64,000 nt of DNA from Thermoleophilaceae bacterium (GTDB lineage Bacteria > Actinomycetota > Thermoleophilia > Solirubrobacterales > Thermoleophilaceae), in NCBI GenBank assembly GCA_036378175.1, contig DASUWY010000068.1, positions 30,220 through 94,219 on the forward strand, read 5' to 3'. The notes under the pieces were generated by a model. It was not told where the DNA came from, ran no database searches, and was given only the letters and a program-made list of their open reading frames with translations. This document shows positions 40,999 to 55,822 of the stretch, one piece after another. A program made the position numbers and the translations under genes. Within the stretch, counting starts at the first letter, position 1, and each line of letters begins with the position of its first letter.

Positions 40999-41721
40999 GT
41001 GACGCCCGCTCTCCAGGTGGACGCGCTGACCAAGCGCTACGACGACGGCACCGTTGCGCTCGAGGACTTCGACCTCTCGGTGCCGGACGGCGCCTTCTTC
41101 GGCCTGCTCGGCCCTAATGGCGCCGGCAAGACCACGCTCATCAGCGCCGTGTGCAACCTCATCAGGGTCACGTCCGGCGACGTCCGCGTGTTCGGCAAGG
41201 CCGCCGACTCGGTCGACGCTCGCCGCTGGGTCGGGCTCGCCGAGCAGGACGTCAACCTCGACCGCTTCCTCACCGTCGAGGAGACGCTGGTCTACCACGG
41301 GGGGTACTTCGGGATGTCGCGCGCGGACGCGGAGGCGCGGGCGACCGAGATGATCGAAGCCTTCGACCTGCGCGCGAAGACGAACGTGCGCACGCCGAAG
41401 CTGAGTGGCGGCATGCGGCGCCGCCTGCTGCTCGCGCGGGCGCTCATGCACCGTCCGCGGCTCGTGATCCTCGACGAGCCCACGGCGGGCGTGGACTTCG
41501 AGCTGCGTCACGAGCTGTGGCGCTACATCCGCCAGCTCCACAGCGAGGGCACGACCATCCTGCTCACCACGCACTACCTCGAGGAGGCCGAGGAGCTGTG
41601 CGAGGAGATCGCGCTGATCAAGGGCGGCCGCCTGCTCGCCCGCGACAGCGCCGGGGGCCTGCGCGAGCACTACGGCGCGCACAGCCTCGCCGACGTCTAC
41701 GTGAAGGCGATGGGCGTATGA
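40999..41721 (+). CDS. ABC transporter ATP-binding protein (ABC-2 type exporter)
   Basis: A 240-residue ATPase. Walker A is GPNGAGKTT, the signature is LSGGMRRRLLLARAL, Walker B is LVILDEPTAGVD and the H-loop is LLTTHYLEEAEEL. It belongs to the class that powers ABC-2 exporters of drugs, lipids or polysaccharides. The GTG start lies 4 bases after rmlB, and its stop overlaps the permease ATG as ATGA. Position suggests export linked to the rhamnose-containing product, but such ATPases also serve drug export. Confidence 0.92.
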   Translation: MTPALQVDALTKRYDDGTVALEDFDLSVPDGAFFGLLGPNGAGKTTLISAVCNLIRVTSGDVRVFGKAADSVDARRWVGLAEQDVNLDRFLTVEETLVYHGGYFGMSRADAEARATEMIEAFDLRAKTNVRTPKLSGGMRRRLLLARALMHRPRLVILDEPTAGVDFELRHELWRYIRQLHSEGTTILLTTHYLEEAEELCEEIALIKGGRLLARDSAGGLREHYGAHSLADVYVKAMGV

Positions 41722-42473
41722 CCGGGATGCTGTGGCTCTGCCGGCGCGAGATCCTGCGCGTGTACAAGGTGTGGACGCAGACGGTGTTCGCGCCCGTGAT
41801 CAGCTCGCTGCTCTTCATTGTGGTGTTCGGGCTCTCACTCGGCGGGCGGATCAAGCTCGTGGAGGGCTTCCACTACCGCGAGTTCATCGTGCCCGGCCTG
41901 ATCGCGATGGCGATGATGCAGGCCGCCTACAGCAACAACTCCGCCTCGATCTTCCAGGCGCGCTCGGACCGCTACATCAACGACGTTCTGTCGGCTCCCA
42001 TGCGGCCGTGGCAGATGAACCTCGGCGTGAACGTGGGCGGCTGGGCGCGCGCACTGGCGATCGGCGCGCTGCTGCTCGCGGCGGCGCTGCCGATCACGGG
42101 CGTGCCGATCCACCATCCGTTCTTCCTGATCGTCACCGTCGCCTTCGGGGTGGTGCTGTTCGGCGCGCTGGGGATCGTCGTCGGCATCTACGCCGAGACG
42201 TTCGACCACCACACGTTCGTCAACAACATCGTGATCCTGCCGCTGGCGTTCGTCGGCGGAGTGTTCTACTCGGTGAGCCGGCTCGGTTCACCGTGGCACG
42301 AGCTTTCGCACGTGAACCCGGTCTTCTACCTGGTGAACGCGATGCGCTACGGCTTCCTCGGCGTGAGCGATGCGAACCAGTGGCTGTGCATCGGCGTGAC
42401 GGCGGGCCTGGCCGTGCCGGTGTACCTCTGGGCTCAGTACCTGTTCTCGAGCGGGCGGAAGCTCAAGGCTTGA
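41718..42473 (+). CDS. ABC-2 type transporter permease
   Basis: A 251-residue membrane protein with six hydrophobic segments (about 20-42, 55-75, 105-130, 137-160, 170-190, 220-240). ABC-2 features include VPGLIAMAMMQAAYSN and the downstream VGGVFYSVSRLGSPWHELSHVNPVFYLVNAMRYGFLG. It forms the transport channel with the preceding ATPase, to which it is coupled by ATGA. Cargo is unknown. Its 3' end overlaps the convergent EAL-HDOD gene by 11 bases. Confidence 0.92.
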   Translation: MTGMLWLCRREILRVYKVWTQTVFAPVISSLLFIVVFGLSLGGRIKLVEGFHYREFIVPGLIAMAMMQAAYSNNSASIFQARSDRYINDVLSAPMRPWQMNLGVNVGGWARALAIGALLLAAALPITGVPIHHPFFLIVTVAFGVVLFGALGIVVGIYAETFDHHTFVNNIVILPLAFVGGVFYSVSRLGSPWHELSHVNPVFYLVNAMRYGFLGVSDANQWLCIGVTAGLAVPVYLWAQYLFSSGRKLKA

Positions 42474-43683
42474 TCGAAGCCGGCGCCGCCGCGGGCGGCG
42501 TGTCGGGCACGCCGGCGGTGTTCGTGGCCTCGAGCTCGAGCCCGGCCTCGCGCGCCCAGCCGATCGCCCAGGTGTAGATCTCCTGCGCGGACACGCCGGG
42601 AGGTGCGAGCGCCTTGAGGTCGTCGAAGCGCGCGTGCTCGTAGCCGAGCACCGCCTTCAGCACGACACCCTTCGGCCCGAGGTGGTGATGGAGCGCGTCC
42701 TTGATCTCGTCGGACAGCGGCAGCGACGCGAGCACCACGTCCATCGGCGAGTCGAGCAACGCGTCGACCACCGAGAACATGCCGGTGGTGAAGTACTCCT
42801 CGCGCTCGCGCGCGGGACGTGAGGCGGCGGCCAGCTCGCACATCTTTGCGCGCACGAGGGCGGTCACCACGAGCTCGTTCGGCTTGTCGTCGATGTCCGC
42901 CATCGCGAGCAGGGTGGCCCACTTCTTCACGGCTGCGATTCCGAGGAGCACGAGCGCCTGGCGGATCGATCCCACCTGGTGAGGCAGCGAGAAAAAGGCA
43001 GAGTTGATGTAGCGCAGGAAGCGGTAGCTCAGGCCGACGTCGCGGCCGATGATCTTCTCGAGACCGTCGAAGTCCGCGTCCGGGTTGTTCAGCTCGGCGA
43101 GCAGCGAGAGCTTGGCGAGCCGGTTGGTGGGCACCGTTCGCTTGGTCACCGCCTTCGGCTGGCAGAGGAAGTGGCCCTGGTAGTAGTCGAAGCCGAGGCT
43201 CCTGCAGAACTCGAGCTCCTCGTGCGTCTCGACCTTCGTGGCCACGAGCTTCTTGCCGCGCCCCTGCACCTGCCCCATCTGGTGCCAGAGCCCCTGCTGG
43301 CCGAGCTGGTGGACGTCGAGGCGGATGATGTGCGCGAGCTCAACAAGCGGCGCCATCTCCGGCCGGGACTCGAAGTCGTCGAGCGCGATCATGTAGCCGC
43401 GCTCCTTGAGCGCGGCGATCGCGTCGGTCGGCCCGTCCTTCACCTCGACGATGAGGCGGTCGGCCGGAAGCTGCAGCGACATCGCGTCGTAGAGGAAGTT
43501 CTCCGACACCTTCACCGACGCCGGCCGGTTCCCCACGAGGTCCTGGAGACCCATGCTGCCGAACGTGCCGACGAGGTCCGCGGACTCCGCCCGCCCCTCG
43601 ATGCCGCTGAAAAGGAGCTCATAGGCGAAGACGCCTAGGTCCTTGTCGAAGATGGGCTGACGAGCGACGGATATGTCCGACAT
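42463..43683 (-). CDS. EAL-HDOD signalling protein (YuxH type)
   Basis: A 406-residue cytosolic protein. The N-terminal EAL-like domain (1-190) starts VARQPIFDKDLGVFAYELLF; EAL is replaced by YELL, and several metal ligands of active c-di-GMP phosphodiesterases are not evident, so catalysis is doubtful. The C-terminal HDOD domain (about 200-385) contains KIIGRDVGLSYRFLRYINSAFFSLP and IRQALVLLGIAAVKKWATLLAM. Such proteins take part in signalling linked to motility or stress. The target is not shown by the neighbours. Confidence 0.88.
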   Translation of the reverse strand: MSDISVARQPIFDKDLGVFAYELLFSGIEGRAESADLVGTFGSMGLQDLVGNRPASVKVSENFLYDAMSLQLPADRLIVEVKDGPTDAIAALKERGYMIALDDFESRPEMAPLVELAHIIRLDVHQLGQQGLWHQMGQVQGRGKKLVATKVETHEELEFCRSLGFDYYQGHFLCQPKAVTKRTVPTNRLAKLSLLAELNNPDADFDGLEKIIGRDVGLSYRFLRYINSAFFSLPHQVGSIRQALVLLGIAAVKKWATLLAMADIDDKPNELVVTALVRAKMCELAAASRPAREREEYFTTGMFSVVDALLDSPMDVVLASLPLSDEIKDALHHHLGPKGVVLKAVLGYEHARFDDLKALAPPGVSAQEIYTWAIGWAREAGLELEATNTAGVPDTPPAAAPASIKP

Positions 43684-43689
43684 GCCCCG

Positions 43690-44376
43690 GTGATCGCTCG
43701 CCGCGCCCGTATCTTGAGGGTCATCGGACTAACGGAACTCGAATTGAGCATCACCCGCTGCCGCAAGTGCCCGCGGCTCGTGGCCTGGCGGGAGCAGATT
43801 GCCCTGGAAAAGCGCGCTGCCTTCAGGGATTGGGACTACTGGGGCCGCCCGGTGCCCGGATTCGGAGATCCCTCAGCGAAGGTATACGTGCTCGGGCTCG
43901 CCCCGGCCGCCCACGGCGGCAACCGCACGGGACGCGTGTTCACCGGCGACCGTTCCGGCGACTGGCTGTTCGCCTCCCTGCACCGCACCGGATTCGCCAA
44001 CCAGCCGACGTCGGTCGCGAAGGATGACGGCCTCGAACTAAAGGGCGCGTTCGTCGCCGCGGCGGTGCGCTGCGCCCCGCCCGCCAACAAGCCGCTGCCC
44101 TCGGAGCGGGACAACTGCCTCCCCTACGCCGCCGCGGAGTTGGAGCTGTTGCAGCCCAGAGTGATTGTCTGCCTCGGCGCCTTTGCGTGGGACGCCGCCT
44201 TCCGCCTGCTCCAACTGAAGCCAAAGGCCAAATTCGGCCACGGAGCCGAACACCAAGCAAACGGACTCACCCTCATTGCCTCTTTTCACCCCAGCCAGCA
44301 GAACACGTTCACGGGGAGGCTGACCGAGCCCATGATGGACGCGGTGTTCCTGCGCGCCCGGGAAGTGGCGGGATAG
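43690..44376 (+). CDS. Family 5 (UdgB-like) uracil-DNA glycosylase
   Basis: A 228-residue DNA repair enzyme that removes uracil and other deaminated bases. Cys24 and Cys27 (CRKC), with later Cys in VRCAPP and VIVCLG, fit the 4Fe-4S cluster of families 4 and 5. The motif GLAPAAHGGNRTGRVFTGD is the family 5 form, where the acid of other UDGs is absent, and the second motif is HPSQQNTFTGRLT. The start (GTG) is uncertain; a TTG lies further in. The gene abuts the EAL-HDOD start, divergently. Confidence 0.88.
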   Translation: MIARRARILRVIGLTELELSITRCRKCPRLVAWREQIALEKRAAFRDWDYWGRPVPGFGDPSAKVYVLGLAPAAHGGNRTGRVFTGDRSGDWLFASLHRTGFANQPTSVAKDDGLELKGAFVAAAVRCAPPANKPLPSERDNCLPYAAAELELLQPRVIVCLGAFAWDAAFRLLQLKPKAKFGHGAEHQANGLTLIASFHPSQQNTFTGRLTEPMMDAVFLRAREVAG

Positions 44377-44381
44377 CGGGA

Positions 44382-44415
44382 CCGGCCGGCGACCTGGGGC
44401 AAGGCCGCCGGCCGG
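44382..44415. terminator. Bidirectional GC hairpin between the UDG and FtsX genes
   Basis: CCGGCCGGCG (44382-44391) and CGCCGGCCGG (44406-44415) form a perfect 10-bp stem around a 14-base loop; AGCGGG and CCCGCT further out extend the symmetry. Genes on both sides converge here, so it can serve both. No T-run is present. Confidence 0.55.
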
Positions 44416-44428
44416 GAGGAGGGACCCG

Positions 44429-46989
44429 CTACTCGTACGCGAGCGCCTCGAGAACGTTCAACTTCGAGGCGCGTCGCGCGGGGGTGATCGCTGCCAGCAC
44501 ACCGGCGAGGCCGGCGAGGATGAGCAGGATCACCAGCGTCCCGACCGGGAACGAGAGCTTGAAGCCCTCGCCAGCCAGAGGCCGGGAGACGATCACCGCG
44601 AAGAACACGCCGAGCACGGTGCCGAGAATGGCGCCGATGAGCGCGGTGATCACCGACTCGTAGCGCACGATCCGCTTGACCTGCCGCTTGGACATGCCGA
44701 CGGCACGCAGCAGGCCGAGCTCGCGCGTGCGCTCGTAGATGGCGAGCACGAGCGTGTTCACGATCCCGAACAGGGACACGATCACGGCCAGCGAGAGCAG
44801 GACGTAGAAGAACGCCGAGATCTGGCTGATCCACTCCGTCTGCTTCTTCTTGAAGCCGGACTTCGTGTCCGCCTGCGCGTTGGGGAACTGCGCGTTCAGG
44901 ATCTTCGTCGCCTGCGCCTGCACCTGGTTCTCGTTCGCGCCGGGCTTCAGCCCGTACATCACGAACTGGTCCTGGGTGACCTTGAAGTCGCGGGCGAGCG
45001 TCTGGTTCGTCACCGCGATGTCACCTAGGAAGTGGACGTTGTTCTTGTACGTCCCGATGATCGTGTAGGTCGCGTGGTTGCCGGACTGCGTGGTGATGCT
45101 GATCTGCTGTCCGACCTTCTTGTGCTTGGACTTCGACCACGACTCGCTCACGATGGCGTTGTTGCCGCTCAGCTGGTTCAGGGTCGCGTTCGAGCCCTTC
45201 TTCCAGTCGAGCTGGTAAACGGCCGGGAGCGTCTGCGGGTTCACGCCGCTCACGTCGGGCGTGCCGCTCACGCCGGCCACCTTCGCCTGCGAGAGACGGA
45301 CCTCGGACGAGGCGCCCACGCCCGGCACCTGCGCCACGGCCTTGCCGGCGGACTGCGGGATCGAAGACCAGCCGTCCTTGTTCTCCAGGATCAGCCCGGC
45401 GCGCACGCTCGTGTCGATCGCGCTGTCCACCGACTTCTTGATGCCGGCGGCGAAGATCGTCACGCCCGAGACGAGGGCGAGGCCGATCATCAGCGCCGCG
45501 GCGGTGGAGGCCGTGCGGCTGGTGTTGCGGGTGGCGTTCTCACGCGCGAGCTGGCCGCTCACGCCGCGCAGGCTCTCCATCGGCCTGCCGACGAGCGACG
45601 CGATCGGGCGCACGAGCTTGCTCGAGAACATCGCCGCGCCGATGAACACCAGCACGGTGCCGAACAGGAGCGGCAGCCAAACGCCGCTGCCGGTGCTGTT
45701 CGTGAGCAGGCCGAGGCACATGAGCCCGACACCGAGCGCGAGCGTGACCGCCCCGAACGGCGTCTTGATCCGCGAGAAGCGGGTGCGCGGCATCACGGCG
45801 CCCTCGCGGACACCCTCGATCGGCTGGATGCGGGTGGCCCGCAGCGCCGGCGAGAGACTCGCGATCACCGTCACCAGCGTGCCCACGATCAGCGAGACGA
45901 TGATCGTGCGGGACTCGACCACCGCCGAGCCGCCCGGCAGGTCGGCGCCGACCGCCTTGAACAGCGCCTTCAGGCCCTTGGCCAGCACGATGCCGAGCCC
46001 GAGCCCGATCACCGACGCGGTGAATCCCATAACCACGGCCTCACCGAGCACCGAGCCGAGCACCTGACGGCGCGTCGCGCCGACCGTTCGCAGCATCGAG
46101 AGCTCGCGCGTGCGCTGGGCGATCGTGATCGAGAAGCTGTTGAAGATCATGAACGCGCCAACGAACAGCGCCACGCCCGCGAACACGAGCAGGAGCGTCT
46201 TGATGAAACCGAGCCCGGACTTCGTGTCCTTCGAGTCCTGCGCGGCCTGCTCGGCGCCGGTGCGTACGGTCACGGTGTTCGGCAGCGATTGCTGAACGCG
46301 CGTGACGAGCGCCTGCGGACTCACGCCCTTCTGAGCCTGGATGTCGATCCCGTCGAGCTTGCCGACCTTGTCCGTGACCTTCTGCGCCTGGTCGAGCGTC
46401 ATCACGGCGATCGCCGCGCCCGCCAGGCCGTTGAGCTTGCCGAACTTGGCGATGCCCACGACGGTGTAGGGCTGGGCTGGGCCCTGGCCGCCCACGCGGA
46501 CCACGGAGCCGACGTGCCAGTGCTGCTTGTCAGCCGTGTACTTGTCGATCGAGATCTGGTTCGGGCCGGTCGGGCCATGACCGGCCACGTAGCTGAACGG
46601 GTTGAACGGAGCGGGTGCGTCGCTCGATATGAAGTTCGGAGCTCCGCCGGAGCCGCCGATCTTCTTTCCCTTGTTGTCGAGGATCACGCCGTTGTCGAAG
46701 ATGCCGCCGGCAGCCTTCTCCACGCCGGGCACCTGCTGGACCTGCGCCACGTACGACGCCGGGAACGCCGGCGGGTTCGCGTTGTTGTCGGAGTTGAAGA
46801 TCTTCTTCGGCGTGACGCTCACGTCCACACCCTTCCTCACCTGCGCGAAGATCTGATCGAACTGCCGATCGATCGTGTCAGTGAGGATGTAGGTGCCCGC
46901 GATCAAGGCCACGCCGAGCACGACCGCGAGGGCCGTGAGCACGGTGCGGAGCTTCCGCCCCGCCATTCCCTTGAGCGAGACTGCGAGCA

Positions 46990-46990
<1 letters not shown>
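44429..46990 (-). CDS. ABC transporter permease with two FtsX domains (MacB/LolC-like)
   Basis: An 853-residue membrane protein. One transmembrane helix near residues 15-38 is followed by a large extracytoplasmic MacB-like domain (about 40-260), an FtsX core of three helices (275-375), two further helices (410-460), a second outside domain (about 510-730) and a second FtsX core (745-845). Repeated motifs are RTRELSMLRTVGATRRQV and RTRELGLLRAVGMSKRQV. This duplicated layout acts with LolD/MacB ATPases in mechanotransmission, lipid or peptide export. Its ATG overlaps the ATPase stop. Confidence 0.92.
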
Positions 46991-47718
<728 letters not shown>

Positions 47719-47813
47719 GACGCGGGTCCTTTCAAGAACGAGAGCGGAGTACCACGCGCAATGCTCCCTCCACCGGCGCGATGCGCCTATGCGGAAAGCT
47801 GGCGTGTGCCGGT

Positions 47814-47831
47814 GGGGGTATCCACACCCCC
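47814..47831. terminator. Small hairpin after the response regulator gene
   Basis: GGGGGT and ACCCCC pair around ATCCAC, 11 bases downstream (minus strand) of the response-regulator stop and before the ABC genes. The stem is only 6 bp without a T-run, so read-through is likely; low confidence. Confidence 0.3.
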
Positions 47832-47841
47832 GGTCGAGGGC

Positions 47842-48486
47842 CTACGCCCGGAGGTACCTGAGTACGGCCAGCACCCGGCGGTGGTCCTCCGCCGTGGGCG
47901 GGAGCTTGAGCTTCCCGAAGATGCTGGTGACGTGCTTCTCGACGGCGCGTTCGGTGACCACCATGGCCTCCGCGATGGCGTGGTTCGAACGGCCCTCCGC
48001 CATCAGCTCGAGCACCTCGCGTTCGCGCGGGCTGAGCTCCTCGAGCGGGTCCTCGCGCCGGCGGCGGCCGAGCAGCTGGGCCACCACCTCCGGGTCGAGC
48101 GCCGAGCCGCCCTCGCCCACGCGGCGCACGCTCTCGGTGAAGCGCTCCACGTCGGCCACGCGGTCCTTCAGCAGGTAGCCCACGCCCTCGGCGTTCTCAG
48201 ACAGGAGCTCGAGTGCGTAGCCCTCCTCGATGTACTGGGAGAGAACGAGCACGCCGCAGTCCGGATAGTCAGCACGGATCTTCTGCGCGGCGCGCAGACC
48301 GTCGTCGGTGTTAGTGGGCGGCATCCGCACGTCCACGATCGCGACGTCGGGCTTGTGAGCGGCGACCTTGCGCACGAGGTCCTCGGCGTCGCCGGCCTGT
48401 GCCACCACATCGAATCCGCTATCAGCCAGGATGCGGACAATGCCCTCGCGGAGGAGGACTGAGTCGTCGGCCACTACTACACGCAC
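47842..48486 (-). CDS. NarL/LuxR-type response regulator
   Basis: A 214-residue transcription regulator. REC domain at 1-120 with phosphoacceptor Asp52 (VAIVDVRMPP) and Lys107 (YLLKD). LuxR HTH at about 148-214, starting LSPREREVLELMAEG, with AIAEAMVVTERAVEKHVTSIF. The GTG start overlaps the kinase's stop by 10 bases, so the pair is translationally coupled and cognate. Likely targets include the downstream ABC-FtsX genes, by position only. Confidence 0.93.
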   Translation of the reverse strand: MRVVVADDSVLLREGIVRILADSGFDVVAQAGDAEDLVRKVAAHKPDVAIVDVRMPPTNTDDGLRAAQKIRADYPDCGVLVLSQYIEEGYALELLSENAEGVGYLLKDRVADVERFTESVRRVGEGGSALDPEVVAQLLGRRRREDPLEELSPREREVLELMAEGRSNHAIAEAMVVTERAVEKHVTSIFGKLKLPPTAEDHRRVLAVLRYLRA

Positions 48487-50231
48487 GGTATCTCCGCGTA
48501 GACGATAGTTCCCTCACCGGGCGCACTCACGAGCTCGAGGCTGCCGTCGAGCGCGCCCACGCGGTCCACCAGACCGCGAAGGCCGTTTCCGCGCGATGGG
48601 TCAGCGCCGCCGACTCCGTCGTCGCGCACCTCCACGAGCGCGTGTCCGTTGCGGCGCGCCACCGCCACGGTCGCGTGGCTTGCGCCCGAATAGCGCGCGA
48701 TGTTCGCCAGCGCTTCGGAGATCACGAGATAGGCCGCGGACTCCACCGCGGCGGGCAGGCGCTCGGCCGGCAGCTCGCCGATCTCCACCGGGATCGGGAA
48801 ACGGCCGCAGAGCGACTCGAGCGCAGGCGTGAGGCCACGGTCCGTGAGCACGGCGGGATGGATTCCGCGCGCCAGCTCGCGCAGCTCGTCGATGGTGGTG
48901 GTGAGCTCCCTCTCGCACGCCTCGATCAGCTCAGCGGCGGTGTCCGGGTGCTCGGGCAGCCGGCTGCGGGCGGTGCGCATGCCGAGCGCGAGCGCCACGA
49001 GGCGCTGCTGCGGGCCGTCGTGCAGGCTGCGCTCGAGCCGCCTGCGCGCCGCCTCCTCGGCGCTGATGAGGCGCACGCGGGAAGCGCGCACCTCCTCAAT
49101 GCGCGCGCGCAATTCGGCCTCCAGCCGCTCGTTCTCGAGCGCCAGCGCCGCCGCGGCTCCCACGGAGTGGATCAGCTCGGGCTGGTCGAGCAGCGTGGCG
49201 TCGTGCGCGATGGCGGCGATCGGATGGCCGTCGTGCTCGATCTCGGCCACGGCGCGGCGCGAGTCCGGCTGCGGCAGCTCGAATGGCCGGCCGCTCGCGT
49301 CCACGTAGCGCTCCTTGCCCGGCAGCCAGTACGCGAGCTCGATTGTCGGGTCACGGAGCGCCTGCGCGAGCGCGTCGCGCAGCTCGCCGCGCGCGGGCGC
49401 GTTCTGCAGCTTCGCCATCAGGTCGCCCACCGCACCCACGCTCGTGGCCTGCGTGCGCAGCAGGAAGGCAAGGAACGACAGTGGGACGGCCGCGAAGAAA
49501 ACCGTCTCGCCCACCCAGCCGATCGACGCGAGCACGTCCGGCAGCGAGAGCACCGCGACGATCATCACGAGCCCCAGGAAGGCGAACATGCCGATGGCGG
49601 GCCAGAACACGGGAGCGAGCAGACGGCGGCGCGGCACGCTCGCCACGCGCCAGCGGTTCACGAGCGCGCGCACGGTGAGCGCGAGGAGCACGATGCCGCC
49701 GATCTCCATGAGCGCGCCCGGCCATTCGGTCGAAAGCTTGGTGGCATGAACGATGAGCGGATCCGAGCCCGCGCGCTCGTGGTACGTGCTGCCGATGTGC
49801 GCCATCAGGAGCGCCGGCAGCTGCGCGAGGGTGGCGGTGGCATAGAGGCCGATCACGAGCGCCCGCAGACTCCGCGACGGGAGCCGGCCCGACGGGTACG
49901 CGAGCACCATGTGCGCGGCGGCCACGATGTAGAGGGGCGCGATCAGGTAGCCCACGAACACGGCGGCGGGAGCGGTCCAGAGCTCAGCGAGGGTGCCGAG
50001 CAGCCAGAGGAAGCCCGCCATCGCCATGAGCGCGCCCGTGCGGTTGTCCGGCCGGCGCAGCCAGGCGAGCAGCCCGGTGCCCACCCAGAGCAGCCCGATC
50101 ACGGGCACCGCGGCCTTCTGGAAGGTTCCGAGCGCGGGGTCCGCGCTGGTGGCCAGGATCGCGGCGGCCGCCCCCGCCTCCACGAGGCCGAGCACCGCCA
50201 GCGCCAGAAGCGCGGGGCGGAGCCCGTTCAC
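48477..50231 (-). CDS. NarL-type sensor histidine kinase
   Basis: A 584-residue membrane kinase. About eight hydrophobic segments occupy residues 5-258, then a GAF-like region (265-370). The HisKA_3 domain has His404 in ERSLHDGPQQRL, and the ATPase part has EALANIARYSGA and VRDDGVGGA. No PAS domains follow the core, unlike its paralogue at 6948-9461, with which it shares long stretches around the GAF and H-box. It is encoded between a receiver-only protein and its response regulator, with overlaps on both sides. Confidence 0.93.
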   Translation of the reverse strand: MNGLRPALLALAVLGLVEAGAAAAILATSADPALGTFQKAAVPVIGLLWVGTGLLAWLRRPDNRTGALMAMAGFLWLLGTLAELWTAPAAVFVGYLIAPLYIVAAAHMVLAYPSGRLPSRSLRALVIGLYATATLAQLPALLMAHIGSTYHERAGSDPLIVHATKLSTEWPGALMEIGGIVLLALTVRALVNRWRVASVPRRRLLAPVFWPAIGMFAFLGLVMIVAVLSLPDVLASIGWVGETVFFAAVPLSFLAFLLRTQATSVGAVGDLMAKLQNAPARGELRDALAQALRDPTIELAYWLPGKERYVDASGRPFELPQPDSRRAVAEIEHDGHPIAAIAHDATLLDQPELIHSVGAAAALALENERLEAELRARIEEVRASRVRLISAEEAARRRLERSLHDGPQQRLVALALGMRTARSRLPEHPDTAAELIEACERELTTTIDELRELARGIHPAVLTDRGLTPALESLCGRFPIPVEIGELPAERLPAAVESAAYLVISEALANIARYSGASHATVAVARRNGHALVEVRDDGVGGADPSRGNGLRGLVDRVGALDGSLELVSAPGEGTIVYAEIPCV

Positions 50232-50581
50232 GGCAGGAGTTCCTCCAGCGCCGATCCTGAGAGCTCGCTCTTCGGCACGAATCCGAGCGCGCCGCTCTTC
50301 TCCACGAGGGGCCCGAAGTCGGTCGAGTCGCGGCTCGAGGTGAGAATCACGCTGGGCGGCTTCGGGTCGGCGGTGATGCGTGTGGCTACCTCGAAGCCGT
50401 CGATGTCGGGCAGGTTCACGTCGAGCAGCACGAGATCCGGCCGCAATTCGAGCGCGACGTCCACGCCCTCCTCCCCGGTGGCAGCTTCCCCCACGACCTC
50501 AAAGCCATCCGACTCGAGCAGCATTCGTGCACTAGATCGGAAGCTCGGGTGGTCGTCCACGATCACAACAGTTTTCGCCAT
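50228..50581 (-). CDS. Receiver-only response regulator
   Basis: A 117-residue single REC domain: acidic pair in VIVDDHPSF, phosphoacceptor Asp54 in LVLLDVNLPD, Thr/Ser in VILTSSRD and Lys in FVPKSEL. There is no DNA-binding part. Its TGA overlaps the kinase start (ATGA). It could compete with the full regulator for phosphate, or act through protein contact. The same kinase-plus-receiver pairing occurs at 6948-9933. Confidence 0.9.
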   Translation of the reverse strand: MAKTVVIVDDHPSFRSSARMLLESDGFEVVGEAATGEEGVDVALELRPDLVLLDVNLPDIDGFEVATRITADPKPPSVILTSSRDSTDFGPLVEKSGALGFVPKSELSGSALEELLP

Positions 50582-50690
50582 TCGCCAGGCTGATTCTCGC
50601 CAGTGATCTTGGTCACGCCCATACGGCTAACCGCACCCTCCCCATCCCTCCAATGGAGGACCCCCGGGACCCGATACGCTGGTCTGTTAC

Positions 50691-55049
<4,359 letters not shown>

Positions 55050-55051
55050 AG

Positions 55052-55822
55052 ATGCCCGAGGGCGACACCATCCATCGCGCCGCCCGCCGCATCGAGGCGG
55101 CGCTCGTGGGCAAGGCGATCGTGGAGATAGAGACGCCGCATCCGCGTCACCGGCTCGACCGCTGGCCGGAGCGCCTGTCCGGCCGCCTGGTGCGCGTCGT
55201 GGACGCTCGCGGCAAGCACCTCTTCCTCCGCTTCGATGGCGACATCACTCTCCACTCCCACCTGCGCATGGGCGGACTCTGGAGCGTTTATCGCCGCGGC
55301 GAGCGCTGGCGCCGGTCGCCGCGGCGCGCGTGGCTCGTGATTCGCACCCCGGACCACGAGGTGGTGCAGTTCGACGGACCGGTGCTCGAGCTCGTCACGG
55401 ACTCGCGCACTCGCTTCGACCCGCAGCTCTCGGCGCTGGGACCGGATCTGCTGGCGGACGACTTCGACGAGCAGCGCTTTCTCAGGCGCCTCCGCGAGGA
55501 CGACCAGACGCGGGCCTTCGGCGACGCTCTGCTCGATCAGCGCAACGTCGCCGGCCTCGGCAACATCTGGCGGGCGGAGGCGTGCTTCCACGCGCGCGTG
55601 GATCCGCACCGGCGCACGGCGAACGTGACAGACGAGGAGGCTCTCACCGCCATTCGCGCGGTGCAGCCGCTGATGGCACGCTCGGTGGCGGGTGGGTGGC
55701 CGAAGCCGAACGTCTACAAGCGCGCCGGCCGGCCGTGTCCTCGCTGCGGAACCTTGATCGAAGCCGGCGGCCTGGGCGACGACAACCGCACCGCCTACTG
55801 GTGCCCGGGGTGTCAGACGTGA
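55052..55822 (+). CDS. Fpg/Nei-family DNA glycosylase (endonuclease VIII-like)
   Basis: A 256-residue bifunctional DNA glycosylase/AP lyase for oxidised bases. The N-terminus PEGDTIHRAA gives Pro1 (after Met removal) and Glu2 as catalytic residues; the GDTIHRAA form is that of actinobacterial Nei. The helix-two-turn-helix has DQRNVAGLGNIWRAEACF. The C-terminal zinc finger is CPRCG...WCPGC. lhr next to nei is also seen in Mycobacterium. Its stop overlaps the GDPD start (GTGA). Confidence 0.92.
   Translation: MPEGDTIHRAARRIEAALVGKAIVEIETPHPRHRLDRWPERLSGRLVRVVDARGKHLFLRFDGDITLHSHLRMGGLWSVYRRGERWRRSPRRAWLVIRTPDHEVVQFDGPVLELVTDSRTRFDPQLSALGPDLLADDFDEQRFLRRLREDDQTRAFGDALLDQRNVAGLGNIWRAEACFHARVDPHRRTANVTDEEALTAIRAVQPLMARSVAGGWPKPNVYKRAGRPCPRCGTLIEAGGLGDDNRTAYWCPGCQT

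Noticed and set aside
40999..42473. ABC ATPase and permease as the missing CcmA and CcmB
   Set aside because: Sequence is of the general ABC-2 drug/polysaccharide class, the permease lacks CcmB features, and the genes follow rmlB rather than ccm genes.
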